Assembly (NCBI RefSeq): GCF_026151205.1
Contig: NC_087074.1
Coordinates: 12,319,182-12,383,181, forward strand
DNA from: Bolinopsis microptera
Taxonomy: Eukaryota; Ctenophora; Tentaculata; Lobata; Bolinopsidae
Length of the DNA: 64,000 nucleotides
Direction: 5' to 3'
Under the pieces are notes generated by a model. It was given only the letters and a program-made list of their open reading frames with translations. It did no database searches and had not been told where the DNA came from. Shown in pieces: positions 36,125 through 48,354 of this stretch. The stretch's first letter is position 1, and every line of letters begins with the position of its first letter. A program made the position numbers and the translations under genes.

Positions 36125-38570
36125 AAACGTGAGAAAAAAATTCCCCCCCTTGTCGGGGGGATTTAAAAGCTCCCCCGGAAAAACCCCCCTTCCGTTAAAC
36201 CCCGTGAAACGTTTTTAAAAAGCGTTACGTGGCCCCCACGTGGGACAAAATGCGCGGTTTGGTTTGAAACCCTTCCTCGTGGGAAAAAAACCTGATTTGG
36301 GCCCGATCGATTTTGGTGGGGAAAAACCCCCATTGGGTACGGAAAAGGGGGGGCAAAAAACCCCTGTTAAATTTTGTTTTCCCCAAAAATTTTTCCCCCC
36401 CTTTTTAATTGCTCAGTGCGTCAGTTGTTTTTTGTTTTTTCCCTGGTTAAAATTAAAATTTTACTCCGGGCATTTTTTCCCCCCCTTTTTTCCCAAACCA
36501 AAAGAACGTTTCTTTTTTTACGTGAAATTTTTGTTGGGCTTTACCCTAACTTAGTCTTTTCATTTTCACTTGATAAACTTTAATTCCCTGTGCCAAATTG
36601 CCCGGAAAAACCCTCAAATTTTTCTTTGGGGCCTTAAAAGACTTTTTGGTTTACTGCAACCCAGGCCCCCTTTAAATGCAAATATTTTTTTTTGAGCAGC
36701 CCTTTTGAAATTTTTTGCCTTTTGGGGAAATGGGGGCTCCTTTTTTTTTATAAAATAAGGTCAATTTTTCTTTTCGTGAAACAAATTTTTCACTGAAAGT
36801 GAAGGGGCAAAAAAAGCAAAAGGGTTTGGGCCGGGTTTCCCCCCCTGCCTTGATTTTACCCTTTTAAAAATTTTCCCTGTTAAACAAAAAATTTAATCGT
36901 TTAATGCAGCGATTTTTAAAACCCGTTATTTAATTTTTAAAAATTGGTTTTGATTTTGCCCGGGTTCCCAAACATCCTTATATCGGGTTTTAAAGGAAAA
37001 ATTTTTGAAAAAATTTCCCTTTTCCCCTTTTTAAAAACGCCCCTCTTTTTGGACCACCAATGGGTTAAAATAAAAATTGGGGTTTTAATTTTTTTTGGAA
37101 TTTTTGTCCGACATAAATTTTTAAATTTTTTTTCTGTTTTCAGCAGATAATTTTTGGTGGAAAAAGGCACGGGAGGAAAAAGGGCCTTCCCCGTCCCAAA
37201 AAAAGCCCCAGGAAAAAAAAGGGCTTTGGGAAGGCCCTGTTTTTTTTCCAAAAATTTAAAAACCATTTTTATCACAATTTGTGGACCTTTTTTACTCAAA
37301 AACAAAAAATTGGAAAAATTTAAATTTTTTAAAAAACCCTTGGGAAAATTTTTTTTCCGGGGCCCCGTATGGGGGTATTTTAAAAATTTGGTAAACCGCT
37401 ACTCCAGGAAAGGGGAAATTTAAAACCATCTCAAAAAAAAAGGGGGGGGGGGAAAAAAAAAAAAAATCCCGGATTTTCCCTTTGTCGGATCGCCAAGAGT
37501 TTGAGGGGGGGCTCTAGCTTCCTGGCCCTTTCAAAAGCGGGGAAAATTTCGGGGGGGGGAGGCAATTTTGGGCCCGTGGGGGGGACAAATTAAAACCAAA
37601 ATGGGGGGCCCGGTCAGTTGAAAAAAACCCTTTTTTTAGGAGCCGGGTTAAAACCTTTTAGGTAAATCAAATTTGGGGGCCCCCAAAACCAAAAATGGGT
37701 TTTTTTAAACCCTTGGGTTTTTGTAGCAAAAGGGTTTTTAAAATTCCCAAGGTTTTCTTTAAAAGCACAGTGTTTAAAAAACCTTTAAGGGATACGTGGC
37801 CCCTAAACTCTGTTTTGTTTGATAAAAAAAATTTTTTGGGGTTTTGAAAAAATTTAAAATTTTGGGAAAAATTGATGAAACAAAATACTTAAAGGAAGGT
37901 TTGGGCCCGGTAGGGTGGTGCTTTTAGGGGGACGGTTTAAAAAACTCCCGCCCCCAGATATGGTTTGGGTTTTTTTGGGGGGAGGGGGCTTTTTGGGGCC
38001 CCTGTAAAAAGGGTTAAAAAAGAAGGGAAAAAACCCGAATTTTGTTCAATGATTCTTTGAAAACCCAATTTAAAAAAATTTTAAAGAATTTAATGAAAAA
38101 AAATTTTGTTTTTTAGATGGGAAAAAAATTTTTTTCACTATTTTTTTATTTCAAAATTTTTTTAACCCCGGGGGTGACATGCAACCAATTTTTTGTTGGG
38201 CCCTTTGGGTTTTTTTTCGAAAGGGACGGGGGAGGATCCAGGGGTTTTCCCAATTTGACCCCCCTCCCGATCCTGCCCGGGAAAATATCCCCCGGTTGAT
38301 CCAGGGGGAGGGCCCGTTCTAGGAGTGTTTAGTTAACCCGGGTGAAGGGGGAAAAATATCCCCCCCGATTAAAAACGTCAACATCTGCAAAAAGAAGGGA
38401 TTTTAATTTTTGCTCTTCTTGTATTTTGTTTTTTTTGCCCGGGGGTTTGTTTTTGTATTTAAAATTACTCTGTTTTGTTTGGGGCCTGTGTTTTGTCTTT
38501 GTAAACGGGGTGTGTGGTTTGATTGTACTGCGTTTGTTCTGTAATTTTTAATTAGTGTTTCTGAAGGAAA
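36125..38570. other. Abnormal homopolymer-rich block, probable assembly artefact
   Basis: The block is dominated by runs of 4-9 identical bases (CCCCC, GGGGG, AAAAA, TTTTT) with almost no normal sequence texture. It changes abruptly from the clean inverted end on its left and fades into GT-repeat DNA on its right. Frames here (for example 36240-36554) are not credible genes. Confidence 0.75.
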
Positions 38571-38689
38571 AATGAGTGTTTTTTGTGTGGGTGTTGTGTG
38601 TTGTATGTGTTTGAGTTTTGGTTGGGTGTTTTTTGGGGGTGTTTGGGGTTGGGGGTGTTGTAAAGTCTGTTGTATTTTTGGGGTGAATT

Positions 38690-39001
<312 letters not shown>

Positions 39002-39462
39002 CTTTCATAGAAGTTGTTATTTCCAAGATACGAAGTTCGAAAAGCTTGCATTTAGTAATAGACGAATTTTGCAGCTGATATCAGAATCGAAATGATGATG
39101 GTACTACACGAGATGCTCATGGAAAAGGTATCAGTTTGCTTTCCTCCTCCCACGAGCAGTACAAAGTGTGGGTTCAACTTTAATCTGATAGAAGATATCT
39201 ATGCGGAACCCAAGCCCGGCTATGTCTGTACACAATAACGAAAGAAAGCGGTAAGTTTTTAATCATGTAAATGTTCGGCCGAACGTTTGCTTTCATTTAG
39301 ACTAGTGACGAAAATCAACAATCGTTTGCCAGTTTGGTTAGTAAAATCGACAAAAAATAGTCCATTCCCCAAGGCCATGATATTCGAATTCTGCCCGTTG
39401 AAATCGGCCACTCTGATTTTTATCATTGAACTGTGCATTGATGACATGTTCATTCTCTACAG

Positions 39463-40154
39463 GTTATGCTGCGAGGGCGTTTAGCTCGATAGATGTTGAA
39501 AATGCCCACAGCATTATAAATCATTTGGACCGCCGAGGGGTCCAAAACTCCTCAATCGAAGAGCTTAGTAGACATGTCAGCTACCTACAAAGACTTCAAA
39601 TTCTCAGGAAAACCTCTCTAGGACGGTAATACATTAACTTGTTTAGTTAATAAATTTAATAAGTAGATTTTGAGTGATGATTACTCAATACTGATATCGA
39701 GGTACCATAAAAAGGGTATATAAACTTATCACTTATGCTTATATGCTTATACTCTTATACTATCAATGAATATCAAATCGCCTTTTCTAGTTATCAAACC
39801 CAACATAAATTAAATCTCTGCCTACAAGGACTATTCGATATTTACAACAGACCGAGTGAATGTCTCAATCTTTTCAGGAAGCTTTATACTCCGACATCCA
39901 CAATTTACCACGCCCCTGAGATCGACAAAGGTCTTTCTGATAGATTGACTTCCAGCCAATTCGATTTATCGAAGCCGAGTGGGAAGAACAAAGAACTGAA
40001 ACCCATGGTCGCAACGATGCTCCTCGCGGACAAGGGAGAGTTAGGGCCATCGGTGGTCACAAGACTGCAGAATATTTATTTTTTAAGCGTTGAGGTTGTC
40101 ACGAAAGCGTACTGTAACGGGACTGTATCAGATTTGAGTGATTTGATTTTGTGA
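39463..40154 (+). CDS. Two-exon ORF inside the TIR transposon
   Basis: Exon 1 (39463-39625, after CTCTACAG) reads GYAARAFSSIDVENAHSIIN and a helical Leu/Arg-rich stretch to SLG. The donor GTAATA joins in phase 2 to exon 2 (39791-40154, after TTTTCTAG), which reads YQTQHKLNLCLQGLFDIYNR and later KELKPMVATMLLADKGEL, ending SDLSDLIL and TGA/TGATTC context. Phases agree. Earlier exons probably exist; a piece near 39160-39235 reads KCGFNFNLIEDIYAEPKPGY. I do not recognise the family. By position it is a transposase part or a carried gene. Its 5' part may be lost in the unreadable block. Confidence 0.5.
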
Positions 40155-41573
40155 TTCGCAGTTCACGTGATTTTATTGTGATCTTAGACTGTAAAAACTA
40201 TAAAGGTTCAAGTTGAACTATCGTCGCCATGATTATGTATTTTGGAACTGTTCACGTTGAAATTGCTTCGTTAATCAGCAGTCTTCCTTGTATATTGTTC
40301 CTTGTATTGGTTACCTTCTACTGTGTAATGCAGCTACGATCAACGATACTTAGCTAGTACATTCATAGTAACTGCACTGAGAAGAGTAAAAAATTTGAGC
40401 TTTGACAGAATAACATTTCCTTGTTTTTAGATACGGTTACTATTCTAGTGAGGGGTTCATAGCTGACCATTAAGGTCTTACTCACAATAATTTGTGCTCT
40501 GATATTGGCCGTACTGACTGCTGTTGAAAAAGCCACGCCATCAGATGCGCGTCACGAGAGTCCACCCCACTACGTACAAAATTTGAAATTTTCCCAAAAA
40601 CTTCTGATTAAGCTAGTTTGTTTTCAATAACTTTTGCAATATTAACAGTAGACCCTTCAAATTTTCACCAAATGTTTCCCTAGACACTAGTTCATCGTAA
40701 CTGTGTCATAAAATTTTAATTTAGGGACCCAATTTTGTGCAAGACTCCGGTATCTGACGACCGGTCGCGGACGTGGTTATTGTAATGTCAACTTCTGTTG
40801 CACACTGAGCGAGCTATATTTTGAGAACAAAGATAAACTTTACACCAGGTGAAAGCTGAGACGTTTCTCTTTAAGATGATCACCTCACATTCTGTGTATC
40901 TGTGACATTGAGATAGTAACGATTCAAAACGTCAAGTTGAACAGGCTACAAAATACGCGCTGAATAAAAGTCCACCCCAGGAGTCCACCCCACGCGCGTA
41001 GGGTGGTTAAGAACTTCGACAAAAATTTGCATTTTGAAGTCTTTCAGAGAAAAGCAAACGAAATTTATCATTGATCACGTGACTATAACTATTTGCTGTT
41101 CACATAAATTTGAAATAGGACAAATTTATCATCGCATAAAACATATTCAGCTAATCCCTACACCTACAGTAAACATGACAATAGTCACTACACTGCAAGT
41201 GTGCAGTGTGCACACACAATGTCATAATCCTAATGACACCGGATATGATTGCATCATTACATTTGTGACACAAACATATATCCGATTTTCGTCTCGTGAT
41301 TCTTGATAAATTGTGAAAATCTGTAGCCAGGAAACGTAAATCGAGAAAATGTACTTGATTATTTAGAGATTATCTCTAAATAATCAAACTTTTGGGTCCC
41401 AGAATTCTGATTATTTAGAGATATTATGATATACCGATCTAATTATACCGATCTAATTATTGTATCAAATGTTGAGTATTTACCGATCTAAAGTTATTAA
41501 GTTATTATGAATCATAATAAGCGGTCCCAGTCGATCCTTGATTAGATGAATACATTGTCACCTGTAGTAAGTA

Positions 41574-43143
41574 CAGGGGGGGGGGGGGGGGGGCAAAAAT
41601 CAGTGTGCAAACGTATAGCTTAATAGCTCAGTCACTGAGTGCCCAATTGAAATTATTCTTTCTGGTATGACTTACTACCACCACTGGTTCAAGGAATTTG
41701 TCAAATCGAAAAATATTCGTGTTCCTTTTTTTTCAAATGAAGGTTCATTTTCGCATTTATTTGATAGTTTGGATAGTCGGATCGAGTCAAATTTTATTGA
41801 ATTGTGTTTGGCCATTTCAATTACGTTTGTTTTGAAAAAATGAGAGTTCTAGCTTCTCAGATGATCGAGATATGAAGCATAACGAGGTTATTGGTTTGCC
41901 TAATCACGTGATTAGGTGACCCCGTTAAACTGTTTAACAATAAACATTATGGGAATTGTTAAGGGTGCCCAATTAAGGTGTCGTGTCACGGTGTCACATA
42001 ATCACCCAGTCAATTTTGTTAATGCTGTCTCCAAAGTATGTTATTTGAATCAAAGGGACTTATCAAGAATCGGTTCGAAGCTTTCCCATGACCTAAAAGT
42101 TCAGTTAGTTCACTCCAATATTCTCTGTTTCATAGACTACTGCAACTCAGTCTATTATGGTATAACAGAAAAGAATCTCCATAAGCTACAAAAGATACAT
42201 AACAATGCTGCTAGATTTATCTTTGGTCTTTACGGAAAAAAGATACGTGAACCTATCATGCCTTACCTCAAAAAGCTCCACTTTCTACCTGTTCGGTTCA
42301 GAATCAAGTTCAAAATATCACTTCTGGTCTTCAAGTGTTTTAATAACATAGCCCCTCAGTACTTACAAGGACACATCAATCTAAGGGAAGTACGAAGACG
42401 AAGTTCTAGACTAGATGATGACTTTTATTTGTTGAAAGTTCCTCCTGCTCCTCATTTCAGACGAACGGATGCTGCATTTATGTTTTGTGGACCAAAAATT
42501 TGGAATGAACTACCCTACTCAGTGAGATCATTATCATCTGTAGAATGTTTTAAAAATGCCCTAAAGAAGTTTTATTTCCACCTAGCTTTTGATAATATTT
42601 CTAATATTTGTCCATAATGAACTGTCTGAACTGATATGAAAGTGCATAATTTTGGTAACTTCAAACAAATATTTATTCATAAAATCTGAACTGATAAAAA
42701 AATCCATAATCTCGGATTTTCAACACTAAGTCTCGCTTGAATGACTTAAATGTACATCTTTGTTGGGTATATTTTTATGTCGAAGCGTGTAATAAATGTT
42801 AGAATTTATTTATTTATTTATTTAACGAGATACACAAAATGCTTGATAACTTCGTCATTTCTAATCCGTTTTGCTTCATTTTTTCAGATCAGATACAACA
42901 TTTAATAATGTACCGTCTCTAAAAAAGGCATCTAGCATGTTCAGAGAGATCAATGTAGGTGTTTTAATATTGAGTGGGCGTGGTCTAAAATATTCGAATT
43001 TTCAAATTTTGGCGACGGAATCCTCGAACAAGTAGGTACAGTATGCCATCTGCAAAGCAACAACTCTTAAATATAAAACACGACGGACGTATAAGACCCA
43101 ACATCTGCACACTGACTTTGCCCCCCCCCCCCCCCCCCCCCTG
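41574..43143. mobile_element. Mariner-like element with TA target site
   Basis: Starts CAGGGGG (G-run) GCAAAAATCAGTGTGCA and ends TGCACACTGACTTTGC (C-run) CTG, flanked by TA on both sides. Copy B of the surrounding duplication has the empty site near 44279 (GTAGTAAGTATATT). A cleaner terminus at 53755 reads CAGGGTGGGCCAAAAGTCAG on the minus strand, the usual Tc1/mariner look. No transposase is visible; the middle holds a LINE tail (about 42022-42823). The right part is repeated at about 57372-57775 without the LINE. Confidence 0.82.
42022..42823 (+). pseudogene. LINE reverse transcriptase C-terminal fragment (CR1/Jockey type)
   Basis: The frame to 42617 contains IDYCNSVYYGI, LQKIHNNAARFIFG, LHFLPVRFRIKFKI, APQYLQ, RRSSRL and GPKIWNELPYSVRSL. 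These are the conserved motifs after the catalytic domain of CR1/Jockey-group RTs. It is 5'-truncated, as target-primed reverse transcription often leaves it. After the stop comes a 3' UTR ending in (TTTA)n near 42803-42823. The host mariner copy at 57.4 kb lacks it, giving an empty site between GTCAATTTTGTT and ACGAGATACAC. Confidence 0.9.
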
Positions 43144-43444
43144 TATATATATATCCGATTGCAAAACCTATTTCTAGGAATCCTATTTTTAGGAATCCTT
43201 ATTCCTAAACGACAGTTTGAAGAGTAGTAAACTTGTGTGATTGTTATCATTCGAGAAGATCTATTCAATTTTACATCATTATGGTCCTCAGAATAAGACT
43301 CAATTGACATAAAAGAAGCATACTTGATACAATGCCACTGTAGAATTGATTTACTTAGAGCTCATAGAGATAGTGATTCAGTGAACCCAATAAATGATAA
43401 CTCGATCTTAATTCTCAGGAGGACCCTCAAGGTGCACAAATCAG

Positions 43445-44535
43445 TGATCTGCATTATTTGTGACACAAACATAAATCCGATTTTAGTCTCGTGATTCTTG
43501 ATGAATTGTGATAATCTGTATAGTAGCCAGGAAACGTATAGTAGCCAGGAAACGTTAATCGAGAAATGTACCTGATTATTTAGATCATATCTTTAAATTA
43601 TCAGACTTTTGGGTCCCAGAATTCTCATTATTTAGAGATATGATATCCCGATCTAATTATTGTATCGAATGTCGAGTGTGTACCGGTCTAAAGTTATTAA
43701 GTTTCTAGTGTAACCCGTTGCCTACGGCCGGGACTTCACTATCGCAGTTGAAATGCAAAAGTATAAACCCGCCTATTAGTATTATAATATTCGAAAACAC
43801 GCATACCATTTTCGTAGTTAAAATGGTGCGAAAGTATGAACTCGCTTAGTCCAAACAGACAGCAATTTAATTATGAGTGCCCCTTATGTATCTAATAGTA
43901 ATAGCTATACTTGATAGGCAATCTTGAGGTACGCTGCCAAATTACCTAATTATATAGCAAATCTGTTAGGGGGGGGGGGGGGGGGGAGAGAGCGAGAGTG
44001 GGAGAGAGGAAGAGTACATACGACACTTTATTATCACATTTGTGATTTGGGTCACAAAAATATAAATTAAACCACTTACCACCGCGACCGGCCGATTAAT
44101 AATTATTTGGCTTCGTCAGAGTTTTGTCGAAACTATACCGAAAAAAAGCAGTTCCATAACTTAACTCTTACCGTTTTCTTGATTAAGCCGCTCGGAAATT
44201 ACACACGAACGAACACACACACACATTTGAGATTATTAGTATAGATTATAATGAACACATTGTCACATGTAGTAAGTATATTAAAATATATCCGATTTCA
44301 AATCCTATTTCCTTAACGACAGTTTGAGGAGTAGTAAACTTGTGTGATTGTTATCATTCGAGAAGATCTATTCAATTTTACATCATTATGGTCCTCAGAT
44401 TAAGATTCAATTGACATAAAAGAAGCAGACTTGATACAATGCCACAGTACAATTGATTTATTTTAGCTCATAGAGATAGTGATTCAGTGAACCAAATAAA
44501 TGATAATTCGATCTTGGTTCTCAGGAGGACCCTCA
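43445..44535 (+). repeat. Segmental duplication, copy B
   Basis: Homologous to the outer parts of copy A, with an extra 0.5-kb insert (about 43700-44240) that includes a G-run followed by GAGAGAGCGAGAGTG. It has the uninterrupted mariner target site. Confidence 0.75.
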
Positions 44536-44674
44536 AGTGATCTGCTTTATATAGTCGTAACTAAGGTTTAATACACTCGAGCTCACTGCTCAGTGCTCAT
44601 TACTAAGTAAAGATGAACACGTGACCTACACAGAAATAAATAGCACTGAAAATGAGGAAATTTAAATAACATAC

Positions 44675-44781
44675 CGTCAAATATGTGCATGAGATTGGGA
44701 TAAGAGAATTCCAGGGCCATCTTGAGAAGGTTTGTTCCGTCATCTCGCTTCCTCAAAATATCTAACATCTTTTCGTTCTTC
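44675..44781 (-). CDS. DLG5: DLG5-like MAGUK, exon 2 (CARD, second half)
   Basis: Encodes KNEKMLDILRKRDDGTNLLK, then M-A-L-E-F-S-Y-P-N-L-M-H-I-F-D. The L-D-I-L-x-x-R...L-x-x-A-L...L pattern fits helices 4-6 of a CARD/death fold. Acceptor ATGCTTCAG, donor GTATGT. The phase fits exon 1 and joins directly to exon 3, about 13.9 kb away. Confidence 0.8.
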
Positions 44782-45085
44782 CTGAAGCATGACATCATGT
44801 TAACATAGAAGAGCACACTGTGCCCTGAATTAAAGATCTCATTTTAAAAGATATAGCATGTAAACTAAAAATAGCCAAATTTGGGTGAACAAATTTGATT
44901 CCTAGCCAGTTAAAAAATGCAGCCACCAAGTCTTCTCTTTAGTCGTTACCCCTAACTCCCAAAATGTTCATCACTATCCTTCCCAGACGAAAATTTATAG
45001 CTTAAAATGTCTGTAACTTAAAAAGTTTCAGTTATTTTGTGCAAAAATGAATAGACCACGTCTTGTGTGATTATTATAAACAAAC

Positions 45086-45246
45086 CTTCTGATAGTGAGC
45101 TGATTTTCGATCTCACCAATCAGGTGCTCCGGGAGATGTTTTCGCAGCACCGGCAACACTTTCGCCACTCTGATCTCCTTGAGAAGGACATCTCTGTTTT
45201 TTTGTAACACTGACATTATCAAGCTCTTCTTATTTACATGGCAATG
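45086..45246 (-). CDS. DLG5: DLG5-like MAGUK, exon 1 or 2 (CARD, first half)
   Basis: Encodes LQKNRDVLLKEIRVAKVLPV and LRKHLPEHLIGEIENQL, the N-R-x-x-L...L-x-x-L...E-I pattern of a CARD start. Vertebrate DLG5 also begins with a CARD-like domain (family knowledge). The exon is bounded by CTTTTACAG and GTTTGT. An ATG at 45216-45214 could initiate, or a further 5' exon exists. From this exon to the stop at 21555, all 14 exons keep one open frame of about 1,434 codons, shorter than the vertebrate protein. Confidence 0.78.
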
Positions 45247-45460
45247 CTGTAAAAGATTTTGATGAGTTTGTTTAAACCAGAACAAAGTTGTGTTTCATCA
45301 TTTAGCCAGAGCTACATTAAGGGGACAAACACCAAAACCGCTAATGATTTGGCCGAGGATTTGACTTCATGTTTGAAAAACTTTGTATTTCAATTATGTT
45401 AAGTTTGCCACTGTTATACCGATTCTTTAGTAATTTTTCCATCCATCTTTTTGTAAAAAG

Positions 45461-45784
45461 AGAAAATGGACGTTTACGAATGGTTGTTGGTGCAGAAAGA
45501 GGGCCTTTGGAGATCTGGTAGGTGGGTTTAAAAATGTCCTCATTCTTTCCGTTAGTCACACTTTACTGAATTTATCATGCCGATGGCATGAGGGAGAATT
45601 GTGGTTTATTCAGTAGTAGTAGAGAAAATGGACGTTTACGAATGGTTGTTGGTACAGAAAGAGGGCCTTTGGAGATCTGGTAGGTGGGTTTAAAAATGTC
45701 CTCATTCTTTCCGTTAGTCACACTTTACTGAATTTATCATGCCGATGGCATGAGGGAGAATTGTGGTTTATTCAGTAGTAGGTG
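45461..45784. repeat. Tandem duplication, 162 bp x 2
   Basis: AGAAAATGGACGTTTACGAA to CAGTAGTAG is repeated with period 162 (45461-45622 and 45623-45784), nearly identical. The minus-strand frame at 45341-45559 (KNEDIFKPTYQI...FTKRWMEKLLKN) overlaps copy 1 and may be a transposon ORF remnant. Confidence 0.85.
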
Positions 45785-46389
45785 CGCGGCATATTTGGTA
45801 AACACAAAACAATTTGTGCATAGTTAAGCATACTAAAATAACGTTTCTCTTGTCTCATGTATAGTACAGAAAGTAAAACTAAAAAATGTATTTGGTCGTA
45901 AAATCTTTAAATAGGGCTGTATTAGTAACTTTACAACTTAATAAAACGCTTTATATAATTATAAATTTTCCACAACTAAGCAGTAAATAGGTTATGTCAT
46001 TTCAACACATTACCAACATGACAACAAGTTCTAAATGAACTAGCAATATATGGGAACTAGCAATACATGACGTATGATATTAGAACTGCTCAATGGAGCA
46101 TACAGACTCGCAACAATAAGCGCATGACACAGTACACACCAAAATATTTTACAAGAATACATTTTACAAGAACGTTCAGCGGCGCATGTTCAAACTCGCA
46201 ACAATGCCTTGTGTATGTATGCAATACATGTCATTGTACAAGTTGTGTATGAAAATAGATGAGCGTTAGTTAATTAATCGAATCAAATCAATGTTCTTAA
46301 TTTTATGGCAATTCATCATAAAGTGGTTTCTCGGATCTTAAGCATGATGATATTAGAAAAGAGATTAAAACAATATTTACGTTAAACTA
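45785..46389. other. No gene seen
   Basis: AT-rich, no supported feature. Confidence 0.5.
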
Positions 46390-46395
46390 AATCAA

Positions 46396-46880
46396 GTGAT
46401 GCAATTGAAGACCAACACCCAGGATGAAGCCCGTCTGGACGTAGCAGCTGTTGGACTGTATGCACCATTCGAAAGAACATTCTTTGACATCAGGGTCACT
46501 CATCCTAATTGCGACTCCAATACATTTAAGCCACTAGATAAAATCTACAGTGCGCATGAGAAAGAGAAGAAAGATCTCTATGAGGAGAGAGTACTTCAGT
46601 CAGAGAAAGGGTCCTTTGTCCCACTAGTCTTTACAACATCCGGAGGTATGGGCCCACTCTGCACTGTGTTTGTATATCGTATTTCTGAAAGGATAGCTGA
46701 CCACAATAAAGAAGCTATGCCAGGTCAAAAATCACATCAGAACACGATTCAGGTTTGATCTGCTACGAAGCACACTCATAGCACTCAGGGGAATCAGAGG
46801 AAGACAAAAAGCCCAGCACCTTGGACTGGATGACGTATCCTTCTATCTCATTCCTCAGAAGACGAGCTTTGAGCTCTCTT
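46396..46880 (+). pseudogene. Retroelement-associated nuclease-like ORF, copy 1
   Basis: The frame to 46758 reads ARLDVAAVGLYAPFERTFFD, IRVTHPN, HEKEKKDLYEERVLQSEKGS and FVPLVFTTSGGMG. After a shift it continues with RFRFDLLRSTLIALRGIRGR. The same protein family occurs at 56897-57343. The spaced acidic and basic residues (F-F-D-x-R-V, E-K-E-K-K) suggest a restriction-endonuclease-like fold, and such segments are frequent beside reverse transcriptases in cnidarian genomes; both points are inference from memory. It is incomplete, with no RT here. Confidence 0.55.
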
Positions 46881-46959
46881 AAGTTTGTTTATGTAAATTT
46901 TATAGATAATTTATTGTAGCTTTTATAATGTGTAAAATTTTACGGACAAAATGATCGCA

Positions 46960-47081
46960 GGGGGGACTCCCAACCCACCGCCTCGGCAGGTAGTTGATAC
47001 ACCCTTCACAAGCAAGAGCCACTTTGGAGTTTGGTCTACTTGCTGTGAGGTGTCTCAGCTACATGGGTTGGGGGTCCCCCC
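46960..47081. repeat. Foldback element with GGGGGGACTCCCAACCCA ends
   Basis: GGGGGACTCCCAACCCA at the left pairs with TGGGTTGGGGGTCCCCC at the right over about 17 bp, loop about 85 bp. Confidence 0.7.
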
Positions 47082-47084
47082 TTT

Positions 47085-47749
47085 TTTTTCTTTTTTTTTG
47101 CAATTGGCAGAGCACAATAAAATCAAGTGTTACAATTGCAATTGGTTGATAATATTATGAAGTGAACTAATCAGAGCTTGCAGTAGGTAGAAATCTAGCG
47201 TCTGCCACCACGAAAGAACGGGCGCAATTCGCGGCTAAGGTTTTTTTTACTGAACCTTTAAATTAATAAAATCGAACATTATACACAAATAAGTTCAGCA
47301 ATGGTAATCGTCTAACTATAAGGATAAACACATAAAAGTTAACTACAGTCAATAAATTAATAAATAAAAACGGCAGAAAGTTCAAAAACCAGGGCAGAAA
47401 ATATAACGCTTTGTAATTTAAAAATTGTCAACTAAAAATAAAATTCCAAAATTTCACAGCACAACAAGATGCAATTCGGACCCTCGCCCATCAAACACTC
47501 CCCGACCTTTTATGATCTAGGATTGTTGATCAGGTTTGGAGTGTTGATCAGGTTAAATTAATTCGTACAAGAGGCTCTCCAAATGATTATTTGATTAACA
47601 ATAGATGACCAAGTTACAAGCCGAATAAAGTAGAAACTTTAGTACAGTGAAGAATTACAATTTTTGGCGACGAAGCAATCATGTACATAATACCAATAAC
47701 ACAGTTTTTGGAATGTTATTCCACGATATGAATTTTGTGAGTGTAACTG
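47085..47749. other. No gene seen
   Basis: AT-rich intergenic sequence. Confidence 0.5.
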
Positions 47750-47807
47750 TTGACGGTTGTTACTCGTCTAAATTTCTTCGAAGTAGCGCGCGCCGCTTTC
47801 TTCTCAA
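47750..47807 (+). mobile_element. TTGAC MITE, truncated copy
   Basis: TTGACGGTTGTTACTCG to CCGCTTTCTTCTC; lacks the right half. Confidence 0.65.
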
Positions 47808-47831
47808 ACGCAATAGCAGTCAGATATAACC

Positions 47832-47910
47832 TTACCTGAGGACCCCAGGCTTTAATGTTGATAAACAAGAGATTAGGCGGAATAACAGGCTGAGCGCGGC
47901 CCAGTAAATA
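47832..47910 (-). mobile_element. Short MITE, family B copy
   Basis: TTACCTGAGGACCCC to GAGCGCGGCCCAGTAA, the best view of both termini. Confidence 0.65.
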
Positions 47911-47929
47911 TAACCTACCTTACTCGGGA

Positions 47930-48040
47930 TTATTATAACCGGGATAAAGTGGTGGGTTTTGGAAGATTCCGCCATATTTTCCCGGTCAAACATTTTACCT
48001 GTTTACCAGTCATAAAAAACCCGCCGACTCAGATTATGGG
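47930..48040. repeat. Repeat shared with 56690-56790
   Basis: ACCGGGATAAAG, GGCGGGTTTTGG-like, CCGCCATATTTTCCCGGT and CCAGTCATAAA motifs recur at 56697-56790. Confidence 0.6.
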
Positions 48041-48354
48041 GTTCCAAGGGGGTGGTGATCATCATATTTTACCTAAAGTCTCAAATGTGCTAGAGAAGAC
48101 TTTTGAAGCAGTGGATGGAGGGCTGTAACTTTATTGGCGGTTGCTATCATAATTTCGTTATAAAAATCACAATTTGGTTATAGAAATCAGATTTCAGGGT
48201 GGACCGTGATTTTCACTTTTCTTGCCCATGAAGTGAGTAAACTGTGCCACTATTTCATGGTCCACGGTGGATTGATTACTGGAGCAGTTGAAGATGCAAA
48301 GCCAAGACGTTCCCCAATACCAAGCGGTGGGCAGGAAATTAAGCTCCGGCTTGA

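Larger units (their letters stand above)
41230..43444 (+). repeat. Segmental duplication, copy A (carries mariner insertion)
   Basis: Sequence around GTGACACAAACATA, TTTTGGGTCCCAGAATTCT and GAGAAGATCTATTCAATTTT is repeated at 43445-44535. Copy A is interrupted at 41573/43144 by a mariner-like element that copy B lacks. Confidence 0.75.

Noticed and set aside
36240-38299. Several ORFs with Phe/Lys/Gly-rich products.
   Set aside because: They lie in the homopolymer-inflated block, with no motifs and unreliable sequence.
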